Assembly: GCA_910588595.1 (NCBI GenBank)
Contig: CAJUQU010000118.1
Location: forward strand, 1-10,555
Reading direction: 5' to 3'
Origin: an uncultured Lachnospiraceae bacterium
Lineage (GTDB): Bacteria > Bacillota_A > Clostridia > Lachnospirales > Lachnospiraceae
DNA: 10,555 nt
The position numbers and the translations under genes are program-made. The notes beneath the pieces are model-generated. The model had not been told where the DNA came from and did not search any database. It saw nothing but the letters and a program-made list of their open reading frames with translations. Below are positions 7,478 to 10,555 of this stretch, in pieces (position 1 is the stretch's first letter; each line of letters starts with the position of its first letter).

Positions 7478-8274
7478 CAGGCCTCACCTCCAGCTCCGCT
7501 TTCTTCCTGTGAAGGTCTCTCCTTAGGCGACAGGAACGATTTCAGCTTCTCTTCAATAACTCGTGGATTTTCACCTGCCTGTATGGAAAGCAGACCCTCT
7601 ATCATGATCTCTTTTGCCTGCATCTCCACATCATTGTTCGCCTGCAGCTTGCCCGATGTCGGTGTACAGATCCAGTTCGCAAGCATTGATCCATAAAATG
7701 TCGTGATCAGCGCAACACCCATCTTAGGACCGATCGACGTCGGATCTGACATGTTATTTAACATACAAATCAGGCCAACCAGTGTACCGATCATACCCCA
7801 TGCAGGTCCCATGGCACCCAGATTGTCCCAAAATCCCGATCTCAATTTATGCCGACTGTCAATACTGTTCATCTCCGTCTCAAGGATTCCTCTTACCAAC
7901 TCCGGATCTGTACCATCAACAATCAGCATGATCCCTTTTTTCATAAATTCATCCTCAAGATTTCCCGCTGCTTCTTCCAAAGAGAGAAGACCTTCTTTTC
8001 TGGCAACATTGGATAATTCAATAATCTTCGCGATCATCTCTGGGACATTGACATTGACCGGCTTAAAGATCAGCGCGATACTTTTGAGTCCGCCGACAAA
8101 GTTCGACATGCTCACGGACATCATCGTCGCGAAGACCGCCCCGCCAAAAGTAATCAGTGCTGACGGCATATTCAGGAAATACCAGATACCACTCATACCT
8201 CCTGCCGAGTCAATCATACCATACAAAACCAGGCCAAAGCATACGATCATTCCCACTAAAGACGCTATATCCAC
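7477..8274 (-). CDS. motA: Flagellar stator protein MotA, PomA-like
   Basis: MotA is the four-helix membrane subunit of the stator that converts ion flow to torque on FliG. The 265 residues include MDIASLVGMIVCFGLVLYGM at the start, PSALITFGGAVFATMMSV (37-54), a cytoplasmic loop with ARKEGLLSLEE (91-101; Arg92 is a candidate FliG-contact charge), and the paired helices WGMIGTLVGLICMLNN (159-174) and MGVALITTFYGSMLAN (185-200). Thr164 and Thr191/192 correspond to threonines linked to sodium passage in PomA. Overall it reads like PomA. The start codon is GTG at 8274, preceded by AAAGGGGTG about 9 bases upstream; no in-frame ATG lies nearby. It follows a 200-base gap with its own promoter candidate and ends TGATG on motB. 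Confidence 0.95.
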   Translation of the reverse strand: MDIASLVGMIVCFGLVLYGMIDSAGGMSGIWYFLNMPSALITFGGAVFATMMSVSMSNFVGGLKSIALIFKPVNVNVPEMIAKIIELSNVARKEGLLSLEEAAGNLEDEFMKKGIMLIVDGTDPELVRGILETEMNSIDSRHKLRSGFWDNLGAMGPAWGMIGTLVGLICMLNNMSDPTSIGPKMGVALITTFYGSMLANWICTPTSGKLQANNDVEMQAKEIMIEGLLSIQAGENPRVIEEKLKSFLSPKERPSQEESGAGGEA

Positions 8275-8276
8275 TT

Positions 8277-8336
8277 CTACACACCCCTTTTTTCGTTATG
8301 TTTCAATCGTTCAAAAGGCACAAAACTATCCTGCAT
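8277..8336 (-). CDS. Possible 19-codon leader ORF upstream of motA
   Basis: A small reading frame starts with ATG at 8336, has GGAG 8 bases upstream, and ends TAG 2 bases before the motA GTG. The peptide is MQDSFVPFERLKHNEKRGV, hydrophilic and unrecognised. Its last codons contain the motA ribosome binding site, so its translation could influence motA initiation. It would begin about 14 bases into a transcript from the promoter at 8357-8385. Chance is a real alternative at this length, and I have no conservation data. Confidence 0.25.
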   Translation of the reverse strand: MQDSFVPFERLKHNEKRGV

Positions 8337-8356
8337 GCCTTTTTCTCCATATGTAT

Positions 8357-8385
8357 ATCATACTGTAAGGTTACATAAATTGCAA
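8357..8385 (-). promoter_or_regulatory. Candidate sigma-A promoter for motA operon
   Basis: On the minus strand TTGCAA (8380-8385) and TATGAT (8357-8362) are separated by exactly 17 bases. They match the consensus boxes at 4/6 and 5/6. Transcription would start near 8350, leaving about 75 bases before motA. The site lies in an otherwise non-coding gap after flbD and directly downstream of phased A-tracts, which adds weight. It would allow motA and the genes after it to be expressed apart from flbD. Confidence 0.6.
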
Positions 8386-8386
8386 C

Positions 8387-8420
8387 AATTTTCTGAAAAT
8401 TTTCTCAAATTTTCTCAATT
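8387..8420. repeat. Phased A-tract repeat upstream of the motA promoter
   Basis: Three near-copies of AATTTTCT(C/G)A occur in a row on the plus strand. Their TTTTCT cores begin at 8389, 8400 and 8410, i.e. spaced 11 and 10 bases, close to one helical turn. A fourth partial AATTTG follows. This arrangement predicts intrinsically bent DNA and resembles an UP element for the RNA polymerase alpha subunit, ending 2-3 bases above the -35 box at 8380-8385. Bending and function are inferred. Confidence 0.6.
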
Positions 8421-8474
8421 TGCTACATGCTGTAAACCAATTACATGGTCCTCTTTCCGCTTCCTCTATAATTT

Positions 8475-8681
8475 CTATGAAGTTTCCACGTTTAGAATTC
8501 CTTTAAAATATTCCTGCCTTGCTGATCTTACCAAACTCTTTACTTCGTACCTGCTTTCTTTGACAATGATCTTTTTGCCGTCAGTTAACGTAATAACTGT
8601 ATCCGGAGTCTCCTCGACTGTCTCGATCAGACTTGTGTTGATCAATAGTTTGGTCCCATTGATCTTTGTCACCTCAATCAT
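8475..8681 (-). CDS. flbD: Small flagellar motor protein FlbD (SwrD family)
   Basis: FlbD/SwrD is a short cytosolic protein; in Bacillus subtilis SwrD raises motor power and is needed for swarming, with an unclear mechanism. The 68-residue product begins MIEVTKINGTKLLINTSLIE, then TVITLTDGKKIIVKES, the diagnostic family pattern, and ends with a basic helix. A longer frame upstream to 8849 exists but runs antiparallel to no known homologue and overlaps the glycosyltransferase in another frame, so I chose ATG at 8681, which has AAGGAGGAG at 8692-8700 upstream. The first 8 bases overlap the glycosyltransferase end (ATGATTGA), suggesting coupled translation. In related operons flgE usually precedes it and motA follows; here only the second holds. 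No terminator follows it. Confidence 0.93.
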   Translation of the reverse strand: MIEVTKINGTKLLINTSLIETVEETPDTVITLTDGKKIIVKESRYEVKSLVRSARQEYFKGILNVETS

Positions 8682-9789
8682 GCTGTGTCTGCTCCTCCTT
8701 TCCCGCAAACGTAATGTGTTTTCCATGCCGGCTCCCAAATTCTTCCAGCTTATTCTGATATGTTTGGATCTTGTCTGTCTGCCCTGTCTCATTGCACGCC
8801 ACAAAAATCCTCGCGTATGTATCAAAGACATTCTCGCCGAGCCGTTCAAAATCCGCAGCGTCCGTGACCCCTGTCAGGAAGCTCATCGCAGTCTCATAGT
8901 CCCTGACTATATGCGCCGCCTTGCCGAAGAGATACCGAAGCTTCGTCGTTCTTAAATATTCCCTGTTCATGTCCAGCAGCCTGTATGCATCTCCTGGATT
9001 CCCTGCCCTGATCAGACAATCCGCATAAGACTCCAGACAGACAATCATAAACTTTTTCTCCGGATTGCGGTTGATCTCCAGACACATATCATACGCCTCA
9101 ATCGCCTTCTCATAATTTTCCAAAACATTATAGGACTGCCCGATCTGGAAATAGATATAATCATCCATCCCCTGTGTCTCCCCTATGGATTTAAACAACA
9201 GATCCAGGTTTCTTTCCTGTTTTCTGATCATTTCCTGCTTTGAAATATCATAGCCATAATGTTTGACGACGATCGGCAGATGAAACATCTCAAGTATCAT
9301 CTGATCATAGTCATCTGATCTTTTCGGCGTGATCTGCTCGTGTATCCGGAACCGATACTCATAATAATTTCTATTGTAAAACCGGGGGACCTCGTCGAGC
9401 TGGATCTCCTCCCTGGCAGCGCCTTCATCCACTGTCGTATAGACATTTCTGATCTCCAGGGCGCCGACATTTTTCGGATATCTCTGCATGCAGGTACGCA
9501 GCTTCGCCACATCGATCTCCTGCACGTACTCATCGCAATCGAGTATCAGGATCCAGTTGTTAGACGCCATCGACACCGCAAAGTTTCTGGCGGCGCTGAA
9601 ATCATCGTGCCATGCATACTCAAACAACCTGTCCGTATATCTCGCTGCGATCTCCTTTGTCCTGTCTGTGGATCCCGTGTCAACTACCACGATCTCCATG
9701 TCGTATCGCACTAGCTTTCTGAGACACTGTTCTATATGCTGCTCCTCGTTTTTTGCGATCAGGCATACACTGACCGGTACTCTCGCCAT
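8674..9789 (-). CDS. Family 2 glycosyltransferase with C-terminal TPR-like region
   Basis: This is likely a cytoplasmic inverting glycosyltransferase (GT-A fold) acting with a nucleotide sugar; donor and acceptor cannot be read from the sequence. The catalytic domain (about 1-180) shows SVCLIAKNEE (7-16), VVVDTGSTDRT (34-44), DFSAARN (63-69), the metal-binding DCDE (84-87), RIHEQI (148-153) and HYGY (177-180), a set typical of TPR-linked family 2 enzymes such as the SunS group and clostridial flagellin glycosyltransferases. From about 205 come helical repeats, the clearest a TPR at 210-242 (YFQIGQSYNVLENYEKAIEA). There is no membrane segment. ATG at 9789 has GGAAG about 10 bases upstream. Its stop overlaps flbD. 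Modification of flagellin or another motility protein is inferred from location; peptide or wall glycosylation are alternatives. Confidence 0.9.
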   Translation of the reverse strand: MARVPVSVCLIAKNEEQHIEQCLRKLVRYDMEIVVVDTGSTDRTKEIAARYTDRLFEYAWHDDFSAARNFAVSMASNNWILILDCDEYVQEIDVAKLRTCMQRYPKNVGALEIRNVYTTVDEGAAREEIQLDEVPRFYNRNYYEYRFRIHEQITPKRSDDYDQMILEMFHLPIVVKHYGYDISKQEMIRKQERNLDLLFKSIGETQGMDDYIYFQIGQSYNVLENYEKAIEAYDMCLEINRNPEKKFMIVCLESYADCLIRAGNPGDAYRLLDMNREYLRTTKLRYLFGKAAHIVRDYETAMSFLTGVTDAADFERLGENVFDTYARIFVACNETGQTDKIQTYQNKLEEFGSRHGKHITFAGKEEQTQHD

Positions 9790-9793
9790 AGTC

Positions 9794-9958
9794 CTAACTT
9801 CCTCTCTCCCTTTTATCCTGCTCCCAAAAGTACAGGGCGGTTTTTCCGCCCTGCAGTATATGGTTATCCATCGGGTCTGTGCCCTGTTCTCCGGGCAGGA
9901 TCAGAACACTTGTTTCCAACAACGTGACGATCGTTCTCCTCTGATCCCCACCACTCAT
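9794..9958 (-). CDS. Unrecognised 54-residue ORF upstream of the glycosyltransferase
   Basis: The frame runs from ATG at 9958 to TAG at 9794-9796, 4 bases before the glycosyltransferase start. I do not recognise the product. The middle and end look like genuine protein: ETSVLILPGEQGTDPMDNHI, then GGKTALYFWEQDKRER, with ordinary codon choice. There is no ribosome binding site before the ATG. Instead the ATG overlaps the stop of a 16-codon frame (ATGA, 9955-9958), so it might be translated by coupling. Alternatively this is the tail of one gene broken by a frameshift or a sequencing error. The hairpin at 9833-9853 lies within it. Confidence 0.4.
   Translation of the reverse strand: MSGGDQRRTIVTLLETSVLILPGEQGTDPMDNHILQGGKTALYFWEQDKRERGS
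9833..9853 (-). other. GC-rich perfect hairpin before the glycosyltransferase gene
   Basis: Arms 9833-9840 and 9846-9853 pair perfectly over 8 bases (CAGGGCGG with CCGCCCTG) around a 5-base loop, AAAAA on the minus strand. The minus-strand sequence after it is TACTTTTGG, too weak a U-run for a confident intrinsic terminator. Upstream, TGCCC (9893-9897) and GGGCA (9880-9884) can form a second hairpin, and CAGGGC at 9881-9886 could pair instead with GCCCTG at 9833-9838. An RNA element reducing or tuning expression of the glycosyltransferase is possible; coincidence within a coding frame is equally possible. Confidence 0.4.
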
Positions 9959-10005
9959 GCAACAATGTCATCCAGATTCATATCGACCTTGGCAAACCCT
10001 GCCAT
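9955..10005 (-). CDS. Possible 16-residue ORF or 5' fragment of the downstream ORF
   Basis: ATG at 10005 encodes MAGFAKVDMNLDDIVA then TGA, overlapping the next small ORF by 4 bases. The only good ribosome binding site, AAGGAG at 10025-10030, is correctly placed (8 bases) for a different ATG at 10016, which opens a 12-codon frame one register away. The three frames form a chain in which each could join the next through a single indel. This pattern fits either a decayed or frameshifted small gene, or a set of short leader peptides. I cannot decide between them and recognise no family. Confidence 0.25.
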   Translation of the reverse strand: MAGFAKVDMNLDDIVA

Positions 10006-10067
10006 GATCGATCCATAACCCGCTCTCCTTATACAGAAAAATGCGGGATCATCTGCCTGCGCTTATC

Positions 10068-10096
10068 AGTATAGCACATATTGAAGATAATGAAAA
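10068..10096 (-). promoter_or_regulatory. Candidate sigma-A promoter upstream of the glycosyltransferase-flbD unit
   Basis: On the minus strand an extended -10 reads TGCTATACT (10068-10076), with the hexamer TATACT matching 5/6. A weaker -35, TTTTCA (10091-10096), lies 17 bases upstream and matches 4/6. It sits just after the pyrophosphatase gene, and transcription would start near 10061. It could drive the small ORFs, the glycosyltransferase and flbD. No strong sigma-28 type site was seen here. Confidence 0.5.
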
Positions 10097-10142
10097 GGAG
10101 AACAAAGCCATAAAATACGACTTATTATGTACCTTTTTTGTT

Positions 10143-10555
10143 CTATTTCTCCCACTGCTGCAAAACAGATACAAAAGCGGGAATCAACTGTTTTTTTCTG
10201 GATACCAGATTTTTCAATTCAAATTTCTTCTGTGTCTTGGGCAGCTTAAATGCAGTTCTCACCAGTTCCTTTGCCCTGCTGCCAAAACACAGCAGTTCCG
10301 TCTTCTCATACACAATATTGGTCAGCATGAAAAAACACATCTCCACGGGAAGACCTGGCATCTGTTCCTTGATATAAGGTTCTATTTTCTCCCGGATCTC
10401 ATCCAGCTCAATGCTGTTCATCGAATTGATCTGCCCGACACTGAACTCAAATCCGTTTACAGAAAAATTCTTATAATCCTGATTAAAGATCTCATCCGCC
10501 GTCTTGTCACCGAGATTGCTGCCCGCTCCAAACATGTCGATCGCAAACTCCTCAA
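10143..10555 (-). CDS. ppaC: Manganese-dependent inorganic pyrophosphatase, C-terminal part
   Basis: Family II pyrophosphatases hydrolyse pyrophosphate to phosphate in the cytosol and use Mn2+; they have an N-terminal DHH domain and a C-terminal DHHA2 domain. Only the last 137 codons are in the window and the frame stays open at the right edge. The segment matches DHHA2: MFGAGSNLGDKTADEIFNQD, then a region like the substrate-binding half, and near the end VSRKKQLIP, which carries the diagnostic SRKKQ motif binding pyrophosphate. The ATG at 10535 is internal, since the frame continues upstream as EEFAID. The stop TAG is at 10143-10145. No strong terminator hairpin follows. It is probably a housekeeping neighbour and not part of the flagellar unit. 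Confidence 0.9.
   Translation of the reverse strand, partial: EEFAIDMFGAGSNLGDKTADEIFNQDYKNFSVNGFEFSVGQINSMNSIELDEIREKIEPYIKEQMPGLPVEMCFFMLTNIVYEKTELLCFGSRAKELVRTAFKLPKTQKKFELKNLVSRKKQLIPAFVSVLQQWEK

Noticed and set aside
7703..8368. 221-codon open frame on the plus strand opposite motA
   Set aside because: It is antisense to a clearly conserved motA gene, has no recognisable domain, and reflects codon composition of the real gene.
8682..8849. Upstream extension of flbD by 56 codons
   Set aside because: The added residues are out-of-frame translation of the glycosyltransferase, unlike any FlbD, and the ATG at 8681 has a strong ribosome binding site.
8335..8955. 206-codon plus-strand frame spanning the motA upstream gap, flbD and the glycosyltransferase end
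   Set aside because: It lies opposite conserved genes and a promoter-like region, has no known motif, and its sequence is what the AT-rich gap would give by chance.
10090..10142. Possible terminator after the pyrophosphatase gene
   Set aside because: Only weak AT pairing (CATAA with TTATG) is present and no GC stem with a U-run follows.

Overview
The window suggests an anaerobic Firmicute of class Clostridia, most likely a motile member of the Lachnospiraceae (Roseburia/Butyrivibrio-like). This rests on gene order (flbD-motA-motB-fliL-fliM-fliY-cheY-fliO-fliP-fliQ-fliR-flhB), on a FliY-type switch protein with CheC-like phosphatase motifs, on the Lachnospiraceae-style FlhB start (LQFFAQEGPGGEKTEE), and on strong AGGAGG-type ribosome binding sites. 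The organism is inferred from these features; no marker gene is present. Every convincing gene lies on the minus strand, so the biological order runs from the right end of the window to the left.

Right end (10555 to about 9790): the 3' part of a manganese-dependent family II inorganic pyrophosphatase enters from the edge. A gap of about 350 bases follows. It holds a plausible sigma-A promoter with an extended -10 and two short overlapping reading frames (16 and 54 codons) that look partly like real coding sequence. It also holds a GC-rich hairpin.

Middle (9789 to 8475): a family 2 glycosyltransferase with a TPR-like tail overlaps the small motor gene flbD (swrD) by 8 bases. After flbD comes a 200-base AT-rich gap. 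It contains a good sigma-A promoter preceded by helically phased A-tracts, and possibly a 19-codon leader ORF ending 2 bases before motA.

Left (8274 to 1): a dense flagellar operon. motA and motB encode a stator that resembles PomA/PomB more than classical MotA/MotB. fliL encodes the stator-associated protein. fliM and fliY form most of the switch complex, and cheY is the chemotaxis response regulator that binds it. fliO, fliP, fliQ, fliR and flhB encode the export gate. Start and stop codons mostly overlap or lie within a few tens of bases, so co-transcription and translational coupling are likely. flhB is cut by the window edge exactly at the Asn of its NPTH self-cleavage motif.

Together the genes make the export gate, the rotor switch, the stator and the chemotaxis output of one flagellum. 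The glycosyltransferase may modify flagellin. No mobile element, CRISPR array, tRNA or rRNA was seen. I found no wholly new system. The least explained parts are the small-ORF region upstream of the glycosyltransferase and the motA promoter region.
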